Positions 24,591-36,710 of a stretch of 64,000 bases of DNA are shown one piece after another (position 1 is the first letter of the stretch; every line of letters begins with the position of its first letter). The notes below the pieces were generated by a model that did not search any database, had not been told where the DNA came from, and saw only the letters and a program-made list of their open reading frames with translations. The DNA lies in contig VDMD01000002.1 of NCBI GenBank assembly GCA_007026445.1, positions 2,976,001 through 3,040,000 on the forward strand, in the 5' to 3' direction. The DNA comes from Schizophyllum amplum. Its lineage: Eukaryota; Basidiomycota; Agaricomycetes; Agaricales; Schizophyllaceae. Made by a program: the position numbers and the translations under genes.

Positions 24591-25145
24591 GGCCAGCGAA
24601 AGCCCGCTGTGTGCATGGCGCCCTGGGAGATCCTAGGGCCGCCGATCTGACGGCGCTGTTTTCCTCTCCTCCGAGTCGCGGCGCCCCTGAATGCGCCCCC
24701 GCTTTTGCCCAAAAACAGACGGTTCCTCGTCCCTTCCCCGCACTTGCGTGATAGGTGATCCCGAACACGTCTTTACGTAAGCCGTCCTTTATTTGAGTCT
24801 TGTTGCCTCTTTGAGCCCAATCCAGAGATTTTGTGGCCGTTCTTTCATGGCAACAAACATGTCTGAGCCGCCCCGGAGCCGCCGACGCAGTCCTCCGGGA
24901 GGCGGATCAAGCTAAAGACCGTCACGGGGACGAGTGCGAGAGGCCGCACAAAATGGAAATGCCACACGCTGGTCACGGAAGAGGTCGGGTGTACGATCGG
25001 ACCGGTCGGAAGCATGATGTGGGTGGCCTGGGCCGACATCATTGTGGCGGCCTGCCGAACTTGTGCTTCTGAGATTATCTTGCCACGCCCTTAAATTTGA
25101 CAGCCACCGCTCTGCTCCCCTTCCCTCGCCTTTCCCCCTGCCATC
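24591..25145. other. Intergenic with pyrimidine-rich leader of the next gene
   Basis: No gene is seen. The last 40 bases before the start at 25146 are strongly C/T-rich (CTGCTCCCCTTCCCTCGCC), typical of fungal transcription start regions. Confidence 0.5.
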
Positions 25146-25846
25146 ATGAGCATGTCTGTCGACGATCTCGTATCTTCCTTCGCCTCGAGCCACATTGGAC
25201 AGGAGGCCATCGATCTTGCTGCTCTACAGGTGCGTCGCCACATCAAGCGCTTGCCGTGTCGTTGCTGACCGTATCGCAGGCACAACTTGCCCAAGTCCTC
25301 TTCGGCCAGCCTAACGTCGAGGCTGCCCCCGTACCCGCACAATACACGCAGCGGTGCAATACACCCATTCAGCGCACCCCGTCCTCGAGCTTCAGCTTCG
25401 GACACATGCAAGACTCCCCGCGTTATATGGCGGAGTCGCCCCGCACACCTAGCAGTGGGCCCGGGTCGTGGCGTTCTGTAGATTCGTATGCCGCTGAAGA
25501 CGACGATATGATGGACGAGGAAGAGCGCATGGTTGAGGAACTTCTCCTCCCATCGCGCCAAACAAGATCTCCACCACAGAGCCCGGTGCCGAGCAAACCC
25601 TTCAGCTCGTTCTCCTACCCCGCACCGACGTCGCCTCTATACTCGGAACCGTCTGCGTTCGCAACCACGGATCCGTTCTTCCTGGCGCAGGCACAGGCCC
25701 AGACCTCCCCCATGCCGTCGACGTTCTTTGCCCAAAGCGGACACCCGTCGCAGCAGTCCCCCTTCCTCATGCAGCAGAATGCAGCATACCATGGCGTGCA
25801 CGAAGGACACCCCTTTACCGCTGCGCAGACGATGGTCAGCTCATAA
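25146..25846 (+). CDS. Unknown protein, conserved-looking short N-terminus and Ser/Pro/Gln-rich tail
   Basis: Two exons (25146-25229 and 25280-25846, intron 50 nt) give 216 residues. The first 35 residues (MSMSVDDLVSSFASSHIGQE, then AIDLAALQAQLAQVLF) form a predicted amphipathic helix. The rest is disordered, with repeated SP and TP sites, an acidic patch (DDDMMDEEERMVEELL, about residues 104-119) and a Gln/Ala-rich C-terminus. The composition suggests a regulatory or scaffold protein subject to phosphorylation. I recognise no domain. Confidence 0.75.
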
Positions 25847-27254
25847 CCGCGCCCTGTCGTCGTGCCCGCAGCACCCTCGCCGTCGGTGCCCCGCAATGCC
25901 TCGACGATCATAGGCCCCCACTCTTACATCACATCACGCGTACCCCACCCCCGCTCTGCTACATATCTCCTGCATTCCACCGTGCATAGGTGCAACGCGA
26001 TAGGCTGCTTCGCCGGCTGACGGTGTGGTACACCACTCGATGATGCTAGTGGCTGCGTCCTGTGCCACGCCAGCTCATCCAGGAGGTCGCGAGACCTCAC
26101 GCGGACTAGCGAACCCCACAAGGAGCCCCCGGTCATCTGCGAGCAGCGTCGCTCGCTTATCGGGAGTACTTCGCGCGGCACCGTCATCCTCCGTATCATT
26201 GGTCTCAACTACACCACCCCATCATCTGCCACAGGCCAGTCCGCCGCCAGCACCACCCACTCGAACATCACTCACATTGGTCTCGTATCCCGTCACGCAT
26301 CGTATTTATCTAGATTTTGGGAATCTTTGGCAACTTCCACTTGTACGGACCCTCTTCCCATGCGCATTGGTTTGGCTCCGACATGTATTCTGACTCTTCG
26401 TAATTGACCTACCGCTCACGCCTCATATCCCTATTTACACTGTTCCGCCTGGTTCCTGTTCGCTACTTGCTATATACCTACATACATACGTTCGCCTATA
26501 GATTCGCAAGTAAACAAGCAACTGTAATTTACACGACAATCCGTTTTTCCATTCCTTGCAGTGGGAGAGGAGCGCATATGAGCTATGAAGGCGAATGACC
26601 TGGTCATCTGCTCGTCTCTTGTCGGGAGCTGCGATGAGAGGGGAAAGGCGGTGGTGAGGATAGCAGTGTTTACTGCTAGCGAGATCAGCATTGAACAGGT
26701 ATCACTGCTCCAGTGGCTGCTGGAGATCTCAATGCTATGTTGCGGGGAAGCTGCGTCTATTGGTTGAACGAGAACGACTCCCATGCAAGCCTCTCGTCCG
26801 ATGACCTTGCTTCTGCCTTCTCGAGCTTGCGAGGCGCACGCGCTGCGTGCTCAACGTCGTCCTCGGGTCTAGACCTCATGAGAGCGCGGAATGGGGCTAT
26901 AGCGTCGAGTGGTAGCAAGTCTCTGGGCACGCTGGCTGTCAGTGGAATGTGGGGCGGGCCGCGGAGGGCCGCTTCGAGAGTGTATTCCACGCGCATTGGA
27001 GAGAGATAAATTGAATCCGAGCAAGTTCCAGTATGCGGGGTAGAGTGTCGGGCCTTCTAGCGTGGGTGTAGGTTTGTGGGGAGACGCGTTGGCTGCATGG
27101 ATAGACAGGACGCGATGGAAGACATGCAATGGCTGCCAGGCAGCCGGGCATGGGACTTGTCGAGGGGATCCGACAGTCTGGTCGGCGAAGAGTATCGTCC
27201 AGGGTAGATGGTCAGGTGAGAGCATCGAGGACAGATGCTGGAGTGCAGATGGCC
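25847..27254. other. Long 3' region with no firm gene
   Basis: Minus-strand frames at 26757-26996 (tail RLAWESFSFNQ) and about 26950-27240 look partly coding but could not be joined to a start with a closed frame. They might form a small gene between the 25.1-kb and 27.3-kb genes, or be 3'-UTR sequence. Confidence 0.35.
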
Positions 27255-27631
27255 TCAAATGGCCACAAATTGGCATTGCCTGTGGACATCCTTGCGCCGG
27301 AACCAGTAGAGCGCGCCGTATGCCACATACAGAGCTCCAGATAAGTACTGTATCGATGTCAGCGAAATGGTGATGACTGGGCGCCAGGCGGATTGAACAG
27401 TGACGATGGGGTGGAGGGGTTGACGTAGAGGATAAGGATACATACTGCCCCGTATATCGTCTTCCCGGAAGCATACTGATAGGAGGAGTGTACCGCGACG
27501 GACCGTCCGCCTATGAGAAAGGATTTGCGTCAGGTGCATGATTTACCCCCACTGATATTTTTCGTGGCCGCCAGCGTAGTAGTGCTGGTGAAACTTCGAA
27601 GGCGAGTCACTGCAGCCGCCAGCCGCCTCAT
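27255..27631 (-). CDS. Small single-helix membrane protein, possibly mitochondrial
   Basis: Exons 27547-27631, 27446-27510 and 27255-27347 (introns 36 and 98 nt) close to an 80-residue frame. The N-terminus (MRRLAAAVTRLRSFTSTTTL) is rich in Arg, Ser and Thr and lacks acidic residues, as in a mitochondrial presequence. A helix rich in Ala, Tyr and Leu (YLSGALYVAYGALYWF) is followed by a basic RRKD stop-transfer segment. Size and layout resemble small accessory subunits of respiratory complexes, but I cannot assign one. The 98-nt second intron is long for this genome, so an alternative junction is possible. Confidence 0.5.
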
Positions 27632-28338
27632 CTTGTTTTTCGGTCTAGTACTTGCGCGGACGGGCAGCTGACGAGTCAGATGCTCGAGTAAAGCTCCGAA
27701 TTCCAGGTATTGCGACGAATTTTCTGTAGCACGCAGGTCTAATGCGCCTTGTTCGGGCGAGAGCGTTGAACTTGAAAGCGGTGGCGAGACTCGACGTGTG
27801 TGACAATGAACCGTGACGTTACTCCTTTGCGTCGCGAAATCCGGTCAGACCTAACAGCAACAAACACACCACGCCTTCTGCTGATCGGTCAACTTGTCCA
27901 TCGAACAAAAAGCCTTGGACGCGCCCTACATTAGCCCCATGGTGCTCTGAACCTTCTGAGGAGCTTCATCTCACCGACGACAGTGGCCACGGCACGTCGG
28001 CTGGCCAATATTAGCTCCTGTTCGTCGTTCGGCTCGCTTGGAAGGAGACTAGGCATTCGACAACCAGCCTGATCCCGGCTCTTTGTCCTCTAGGGCACAC
28101 TCAAGTGCAACAGTTGGTATACCTTAAAGCTCAATAAATGAATCGGCTGCTCTGTCCCTGCCTCTGAAAAATGCATATCATACGGTCCTCTCGCCAGCTA
28201 TGATTCGGACTGTGAACCATGCCGACACAACGAACTTGAAGGTATGGGATGCTACACGTACTCTGCGCGAATGAGTATGATTGCTAATGATACAGTGCTA
28301 TGCATTGATGCATTATCGTCCGTCTCTCTGGTAATACT
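27632..28338. other. Intergenic, no gene seen
   Basis: It contains the promoter side of the small membrane-protein gene and the 3' flank of the hydrophilic-protein gene. No repeat or RNA is recognised. Confidence 0.4.
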
Positions 28339-28767
28339 CTATGCGACGCGGTCACCGAACTTCTCACTGTCGCGCTGCTCGCGGCCAAGCACCTTCTCGC
28401 GGTCGCCTGGTGGGCCGAACTGGGAGACGCCCTGCGCATCGCGCTTGCGACCGTGCATGCCGTTGGTGTGGTCCTCATGCGAGGTCTCGCCGCCTAGCGG
28501 CTGGCCGATGCCACGGTGGACATCTTGGGAGGTGGCACCGGTGATGGTGTCGCTGGCGCGTGTGGGACCTGAGCGCGAAGCATCATGGTCCACGTAGGTG
28601 TCGAGGCGCGTCGGCGCGGGCTCGGGGTTGGAGCCTACATGAAGGTCAGATTATGCTCGAGTCATGAGCGCGCGAGGCTACTCACCGGCCTGGCGTCCGT
28701 CGACGATGCCCTGGCTACCGGTCTCCTCGATGGTGCCGTAGTTGCGAGTAGGAACGCCGGAAGACAT
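28339..28767 (-). CDS. Small hydrophilic disordered protein, stress-type
   Basis: Two exons (28686-28767 and 28339-28634, intron 51 nt) give 125 residues starting MSSGVPTRNYGTIEETGSQG. Composition is dominated by Gly, Asp, Arg, Thr and Ser, with no hydrophobic core, Cys or Trp. Short polar blocks such as GQPLGGETSHEDH and DREKVLGREQRD recall LEA-like or hydrophilin proteins. Function is inferred from composition only. A TATA box lies about 95 bp upstream, which in fungi often marks inducible or highly expressed genes. Confidence 0.72.
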
Positions 28768-28860
28768 GATGTTTGTTGGTTGGTATGAGTTGGTGAAGAA
28801 CGAATTGATTCTTTGTGAGTCGGATGCGAAAAGTAAGGAGATGCGCACTACGCTGTCATC

Positions 28861-28868
28861 CTTTTATA
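28861..28868 (-). promoter_or_regulatory. TATA box of the hydrophilic-protein gene
   Basis: TATAAAAG on the minus strand, 94-101 bp upstream of the start codon at 28767, followed by a C/T-rich transcription start region. Confidence 0.6.
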
Positions 28869-29188
28869 CTGACTGCTCCCTCTCATTAGGTCACTAAGAA
28901 GGCAAGTGATGTCGCGGCTGACATCATCCGCTGCACCACCCTCGGCGCGTTGGTGCGAGCGCCTCGAAAATTCGAAGTTCAACATGTCACGTGAAGACTG
29001 ACACAGGAGTGACATCACTCACCAGTGCCCATAGGCGCACATAAGCTTGACTTTCTACTTATCAGGGGTTGCGCTCGCCCCAGGCTTTGCGCTCGCGTAG
29101 TCGAGTTATTCAATTTGTACATAAAATAGTCATTGCTGGGCTTCGCAACGCGATCAACCCTTACAGTGCGGAGGGCGCCCTCCCACAG

Positions 29189-29717
29189 CTACTTGTCGAT
29201 AGCAGTGACGATCGTCAATGGCCACACCTGAGAGACCCCTGGCGTCTTGTCAATGAACTTCTCTTCATCCGGCTGAACGCGTTTCAGATAATCTTCATCG
29301 CTGTATATCTGTAAGTACGGCGCTTCATCAGCGGAACAGCATCTGGAAAAGAGCGCGACCTACGGCCAAGATATCCGCAAAGGAGCGTGCTTCAAATACG
29401 CCTACACCGTCATATTCGGGCACGTCAAGTCCCATAGCAGCAAAGCTGCCGATTCCCGCCTCATTGGGGTGCAGCTGGGATGAATAAAATCAGTGCACTT
29501 ATAATAGGCGACAGAGGGAGAGCAGGGGAGGAAAGTTGACTGTATCGCTGACCTGTTCGTACTTGAGAATGTTACTCTTCGCGATCGCAAGTGACATGAA
29601 GAGAGGCGCGTGCTTTTCGCGCCAGTAGGAAAGGAATTCCTCCCGCGTCAAATCAGGTCGCCGTTTGACGAAGACGACGAGGCGGATGCGGTCAGTGCGG
29701 ATAGGAGGGGCTGACAT
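29189..29717 (-). CDS. EthD-domain protein (dimeric alpha/beta-barrel)
   Basis: Three exons (29553-29717, 29364-29474, 29189-29308) give 131 residues. The segment RLVVFVKRRPDLTREEFLSY, continuing WREKHAPLF (residues 10-38), is the EthD signature, and VPEYDGVGVFEARSFADILA with DEDYLKRVQPDEEKFID completes the barrel half. EthD proteins are small and dimeric. In fungi many are decarboxylases or cyclases of unknown substrate acting in polyketide or hydroxylaromatic metabolism. The neighbour upstream on the same strand is D-amino-acid oxidase, 279 bp away, with no obvious metabolic link. Confidence 0.82.
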
Positions 29718-29995
29718 GCTTGCGAGGCAGGGCAAACTAAGTACTAAAGCGCTGTAATTTATGGCAGTTGAAGTGAGGCTGATAAGGGACATGAACATGT
29801 GCAATGCACTCGGAGAGCTCGTGCATCCTTCCGACGCGGATCGAGTAAAAAGGCGAGTCGGACAGCTTACGCAGCACTGTCACTTAGCTGAGCGAGCGGC
29901 AGACGTCGAAAATGTAGGCGATAGAGCGATGAAGCCGGGAAACCAAGGACTAGGATTATCAATCATGGAGACAGTGGATGCAGTGCTTACTCTGT

Positions 29996-31423
29996 CTACT
30001 GTGCGAAGGCGCTACCCAGCAGCTTGACAGCTTCATCCGCCGAACCCCATGAACCCTCGTAGCCTGACCCTGCATGACTGTGTTATTCGTCAGCAAAGGA
30101 CACAATCACCGACGGTAAAGAAGGTCTCACCCATAGTTGTGCACTAGCGGCACCTTGCCTCCGTCCTTCGCAGTAAGCCACTCGAGCTGTATGCGCACGC
30201 CGCCCTTACGTGCCGGACGCAAGCCCACGCCTTCTTCGAGTATGAGGGGCAGAATATCTTCTACCACCGGCTTTCGGACTGCGCGCACCTCTGGCGGCGC
30301 GATCTCGGGGCATAAGGCCAAAGTCAGCTCCAGGATCTTGCGCGTAAGTTCGGGCCGAGGGGCGGGATACCTTGAATGCAGACCTCAGCAGCGGAGACAG
30401 CAGCAGATAGTCCGAGCGCACCAGTCATCTTCATGCTTCGTGCCGACCAGGTAGACGTCACCGCTTGCGCGAGGGAAGACGCCGGTGTGCTCCTCGGGGT
30501 TTGGCCCGGGGTTCATGATCAATTGTCGCGTCCAAGGAGCATGTATACGGACGGTCTGCCCGCGAACGGGAAAGACGGCGCCATCCTCGACACCGCCGAG
30601 CGTCCGCGCACCGAGCCCAGAGCAATTCACGATGGCAGCGGGCGCTTGCGGCGGACGGCCGGCGAAGATAGCGGCGCCGCCTTCGAGAATGGCGTTGATA
30701 TGCATGGCAGAGCCACGGACGAGGGACCCGCCTGCGGCGGACAAGCGCTGCACGAGGTAGTTGAGGTGTAGCGGCGGATCTATGGTCAGGGTGGTGAAGG
30801 AGATACCATGGGCGGTGTTAGGGGGAAGGTCCTCCTGGGGAATGATCTTGAACTGTCAATAGGTCAGAAGGAGAGATGACATGGGGATAGAGGAGGGGGC
30901 TTGCATCGGGGAATTGACAGAGAGGGTTGGTGGAGGGGAGCGGAGTGTCGAGGTACATAATGGCGGGGATGCGAAGGTAGGCACGAGAAGCCTCGCCCTC
31001 GGAAGCAGCCAATTTCATGTGGACTTCGAGGGATGCCTTCTCGGCATCTGACTTGCTATGTTAGCCGTGGACGAGGAAGGGTAAACAACATCTCAACCTA
31101 TCATAAGCTGATTGCGCGTGCCATCTATCCCGCTCATGCCATTCAGAAGGATCGCGCCCTCATCAGTCTGTCAGCATAGCCTCTTCACGAGAGACCTAAA
31201 ATGTTCACGTACAGCCCAATGGCTGGTGTATTTGACAGACTTGGGATCACTGGGGAACGCGTCCGCCAGTACAGTCACATTATAATTGCCCTGCTCTTGA
31301 AGGCTGACGGCAGTCGTAAGGCCGACAACACCTGAGCATAAGATTCAGGAAAGCTGTGTATAGAGAAGCAGAGAGCATACCTGCGCCAAGTACGACGATG
31401 CTCTTGCGATCACTGTTGGCCAT
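29996..31423 (-). CDS. DAO: D-amino-acid oxidase (FAD-dependent)
   Basis: Seven exons (31381-31423, 31213-31331, 31098-31158, 30905-31047, 30422-30852, 30131-30370, 29996-30077) sum to 372 residues. The N-terminus has the Rossmann FAD-binding motif VVLGAGVVGLTTA. The C-terminus has the DAO signature: VPLVHNYGHAGSGYEGSWG. GRPPQAPAAIVNCSGLGA and VFPVRGQTVRI are typical core segments. The enzyme oxidises D-amino acids to 2-oxo acids, ammonia and H2O2, usually in peroxisomes, but the C-terminus (SAFAQ) is not a PTS1 signal. Intron 4 uses a GC donor (GAT|GCAAGC). The gene diverges from KRR1, with 440 bp between starts. Confidence 0.92.
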
Positions 31424-31863
31424 GGTGAGGTGAGAGGAGGGATAGGTATGTTAGCGATCGAGCCGGCCGGCTGATAACGGCTAAGGGAAAGCTGCGTTAC
31501 TCTTAGGACTATTCTGCAATACTTGTACAGAGGGCTGCGGTAGGAGTCATGCAGAGTCGGAGTCAGAGGTTAGAATTGAAGAAGTTGGCCTCAAGACTGC
31601 GGACATAGATGTCAATGGATCTGGTACGCTGCAACCCGGCCTATCATGACCACAACTTGCGCAGCAAGTTTCGCTGACTCGCGCAGATAACATTTGCTTG
31701 GACAGTTGAAAGCTGAAAGCAGACGAGGCCTTGAAAGTTGGGAGAGGACGAAGAATCGAACCGAGTCCGAAAAGAACAACAAAAGAACAATGGAATAGGG
31801 GTGATCGCATGAAGTCCAAGCGTCCCCCATTCGGGGATACAATACTTTTCCTTCTGCACCATC

Positions 31864-33402
<1,539 letters not shown>

Positions 33403-33550
33403 GCGTTTGGGGTGCGGACGACAGTGAGTCTACGATTGCAGTGCTCACGGATTATGTACTGCTACCATATATGTTATGCTATGCTACTCGCGGCGATATT
33501 ACAGGTATACAACTTCTACATTGGTATGTGGCCAGGCCAGGCTCTGTATG

Positions 33551-35228
33551 CTATCTCACAGTGTCGGGGTCGCGCTTGTCGGTGTCCTCTCCGTTTTCGC
33601 TGCCGTCTGCGTCTGATGGGCCAGCTCGTTAGCTGGATAGCACGGCTAAGTCTGAGGCTCGCGTACCTCGAGGACTATATTCTCGTTTCTTCAAATTGTC
33701 GAGCCGTATGTGGTCCGTAGCGACCTCGGTATCGATCTGCACCTCAACTGGGTTTTGTGCAAAGTGCAGGTCGTTGACGGCCCCCCGCTGCCCACTGGCG
33801 CCGGTGACGCTGCTGCTGGCATTTTCGAAGTCGACGTGAATCCCTGTAGGAAGACGTAAGTCCAGGTGGGAGCGGCGAAGGTGCGCCTGCCTAGCGTACG
33901 CTCGTTACCTGTGGACGTGGCGACTCGCCGGATGAGGTCGGACATGGATATCTCGATGTTGAGCTGCGACCCAATATATGAGCATCGGCGGGTTCGGCTG
34001 GTATACTAAGCTGGTAGCGTACCTTGACCATATAAGCGACGGGGTGAACTTGATTATAGACGAAGTCGTTCTTGAGCGACATCATGCCTGCCTGAGTATA
34101 AGCCGGAGTTACAGGCGGGAAGGACGAGGCTTACAGATGATAAAAACATCCATTGAGACTGACACGACCGCTATGCCGGTGTTGTATCGTACTAGCGCGT
34201 CGTACTTGCGAAGCTGCGTGCCGAGTTCAGCAGAGTCATGGCATGTAACGGGTGAAGCATACGCACGCCGTAGGCGACGAGCCTTCGCTTAACGCATATG
34301 ATAAAGTACGCATTGAGCGCCATGTCGATGATCAGGTAAATGACTTTCTGTGATAGATGGGAGGATTAGAAGATGATCTCGATGAAAGAAGCGGATCGAC
34401 GGACCTCGACGCGATCCCACACGACGTTGATCTGCTTGAACTTCACGTCGACGCCCATCTTGGAGGGGACCCATATGCAGTAGACTACCAGGAGCAGGTA
34501 TTGATCAGAAGGATGCGGGGAGCGGGGAACGTGCGGGCGTACCAGAGATGTTTATCAAGAGTACAAAGGCAAAGACGGAGAGTTTGAGCCTCAACTGCGG
34601 GGGTGAATATGAACATCGGCACCATTAGAGGTGGCTGAAAGGGAACTTGCGCGTGATCTATCGTCCGGCAGGAGGACGCCGACGCGGTTGCATATAATCT
34701 GCAGGACACATTGAATCTGTATGGCCCAGATGCTGCGGCGCCTTGCGGCGCTCGTCAGCGCCAGAAGGTGTATAGATGAGACAGACGCACGTCGTCGTTG
34801 CAAAGAAAATGCCAAAGCCGGGTGGTATAATGTGGAGGAGGTAGAGCCAGCATATCGTCCCGTAGATGATGCATCTGTGAGACTACCGGTCAGGTACACC
34901 GTATGGCGGTTGGACTTGGTTCGACGCACGCGAAAAATTCCGCCCATATGAGAGCCAGATATGTCGAAACCCATCGCTTCGATCGTCGAGACTCGCGCAC
35001 ACAATGGAGGCCGACGAAATATCCGAACCCGAGCTACAGCAAATGTTTGAGCGGCGTGAAGGGGAGGGGGAATGGAAAGGAAAGCGCACCGTCCACGCAT
35101 AGAACTATTGCACAGCTGGTGTAAGTAGAACGTTCAGCGCAGGACGACGAATTGCGCACCAGGGTGGCCACAATCAAGTCCGTCTCAGTAACAACCAGCG
35201 GCTCGTACGCTGGCCCAAAGTTGACCAT
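33551..35228 (-). CDS. Multi-pass integral membrane protein of unknown function (fungal family)
   Basis: Thirteen exons close to 334 residues: 35160-35228, 35090-35104 (15 nt), 34930-35033, 34791-34874, 34651-34732, 34543-34594, 34405-34484, 34267-34347, 34135-34213, 34023-34087, 33909-33963, 33667-33843, 33551-33612. The topology suggests about seven helices, including LIVATLFYAWTLGFGYFVG, YLALIWAEFFACIIYGTICW, SVFAFVLLINISVYCIWVP and VIYLIIDMALNAYFIICV. Helix 7 is followed by MMSLKNDFVYNQVHPVAYMV and a hydrophilic acidic tail (DADGSENGEDTDK). It resembles a basidiomycete family of seven-helix proteins without assigned function, and transporter or receptor roles are both open. The intron after exon 5 is GC-AG (CGC|GCAAGT). 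Confidence 0.8.
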
Positions 35229-35939
35229 GGCAGCATTCGCAGTGACAGCAGGAGCGTGGGGTCAATGTGGGGGAGCAAGGGGACCCATGGCGCGCCGGCG
35301 CCACCAAACGACCTTGTTATGTAGAGAAATCTCCGATCCCATCATGTCTTGATGAAAGCTGTTGCTCACGAGGACGAGTAACCGGCTTAGGCTTCGAGCG
35401 GCAAACCTGTCGTATTTTGACGCATATGGAGCGCGTTTGTGGCGCGGGCCGGAGGCGCGGCCATCTAAACAAGAGCGCTCAGGCCAGTGCCGCGGCGTGT
35501 ACGCTGGCAACAAAACCAAAACAATGGCCGACAGGTTTCCAAAGCTCCAGCACTGCCTCGCTGTCTTGGAGACGGACAAGACATCGTAAAATGGGAAGAA
35601 GCACGCGTTGCAGCGACACAAGTTGCGAGTTCGGTCAAGGCGCCGATCGCGAGACGGAGTTGCGCATAGCAGTTACGGAAGATGGAGGAAGGAAAGGCAC
35701 CGCAAAGACACCGAGAGACATTGTTTGTTCTCACGGTCGTACTCAACCCCTAAGTAGTTGAACCGTGGCGACAGGCTCACGCATGATTCGGGACGCAGAA
35801 CACGTGAACTGCTCAGCGCTGAAAGAGGTCGACAAAGAGGCTTGAGCAGAACTTGCTACTAAGCCAGCTGTGCTCAAGGGCCCTGTCATTAGTACAAAAA
35901 AGATAGGTCCATATATTAAACCCACATCGCTGCTTACAA
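35229..35939. other. Intergenic before tRNA-Leu, no firm gene
   Basis: Short frames on both strands (such as minus 35262-35621) lack a recognisable motif. This stretch holds the promoter of the membrane-protein gene. Confidence 0.4.
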
Positions 35940-36032
35940 GGCGAGATGGCCGAGCGGTCTAAGGCGCTAGAATCAGGTGTAAGTCACGTGATCTAGTCTT
36001 TCGAGGCGGGGGTTCGAATCCCCCTCTCGTCA
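35940..36032 (+). tRNA. tRNA-Leu(CAG) with a 13-nt intron
   Basis: The acceptor stem GGCGAGA pairs with TCTCGTC (one G.U), followed by discriminator A at 36032. The A box is TGGCCGAGCGG and the B box GGTTCGAATCC. The anticodon stem CTAGA/TCTAG encloses a loop A-T-CAG-G, then a 13-nt intron (35978-35990) after position 37, the canonical site for nuclear tRNA introns. A long variable arm (TCTTTCGAGGC) is typical of leucine tRNA. Anticodon CAG (35974-35976) reads CUG as Leu. A TTTT run at 36037-36040 is the Pol III terminator. Confidence 0.93.
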
Positions 36033-36710
36033 AACGTTTTGCTTTGCTCTCAAAGCAAGACAACGGCGAGCAGGAAGGCTCGGAGCGGGGATCAGCACAA
36101 TGCCTTCCTTTTTGAGAACAATAGGCGGGCGCTAAGCTTACTTGCCTTATTATGGCAGCATCTGTCGAAAAGGAAAGAATCCGCACAAAGGTTATCGCAC
36201 AGTGCACCTTCACGAGCTTATAAGATAGTAACTTACTGGCAGGCAAGCGGTAGGTCGCCAGAACATGAACATCGATCTCCTTCACGCCGCTCAGTGTGCA
36301 TGCACCGCTGCCAGCAACGAGACGTGTGCTAGTGTCGACAGCGGTGTCACCTCCTCCTCATCGACAATCCCCCGCCCTGCGCATACGGGTTGGGCGTGCA
36401 CGAGCTGACATTATCATGGGCTTACCGCCCAAGGTAAGACCTGAAAATCTCGCAGCTTCACATGTCACACAGCAGATGATGTGCAACGTCGCCGGGGACG
36501 TCGCTAGGACGCCACACGCCCGCTCCTTATATATACTAGAAACTACGAATCCCTACAGAGTAGAAGCAAGCTATCAGTACGGGGAATATAGTGTGTACTG
36601 TCCTTCAAAAGCCTGCAATGTCCTACATAACATGAATAGTCCGGTGGTATCAAAAAAGGTGGTCATCATCAGAGTCCATAGCCCGCCCCGAAAAGCCCTT
36701 CGCAATGTGC
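36033..36710. other. Intergenic, no gene seen
   Basis: It lies downstream of the tRNA and downstream of the convergent ferritin-like gene. Open frames here lack motifs. Confidence 0.45.

Noticed and set aside
26757..27240. Minus-strand frames that could be a separate gene
   Set aside because: No start, junctions or phase could be made consistent, and no motif is recognised.
35262..35621. Minus-strand open frame of 119 codons upstream of the tRNA
   Set aside because: No domain, poor start context and no splice partner; it overlaps the upstream region of the membrane-protein gene.
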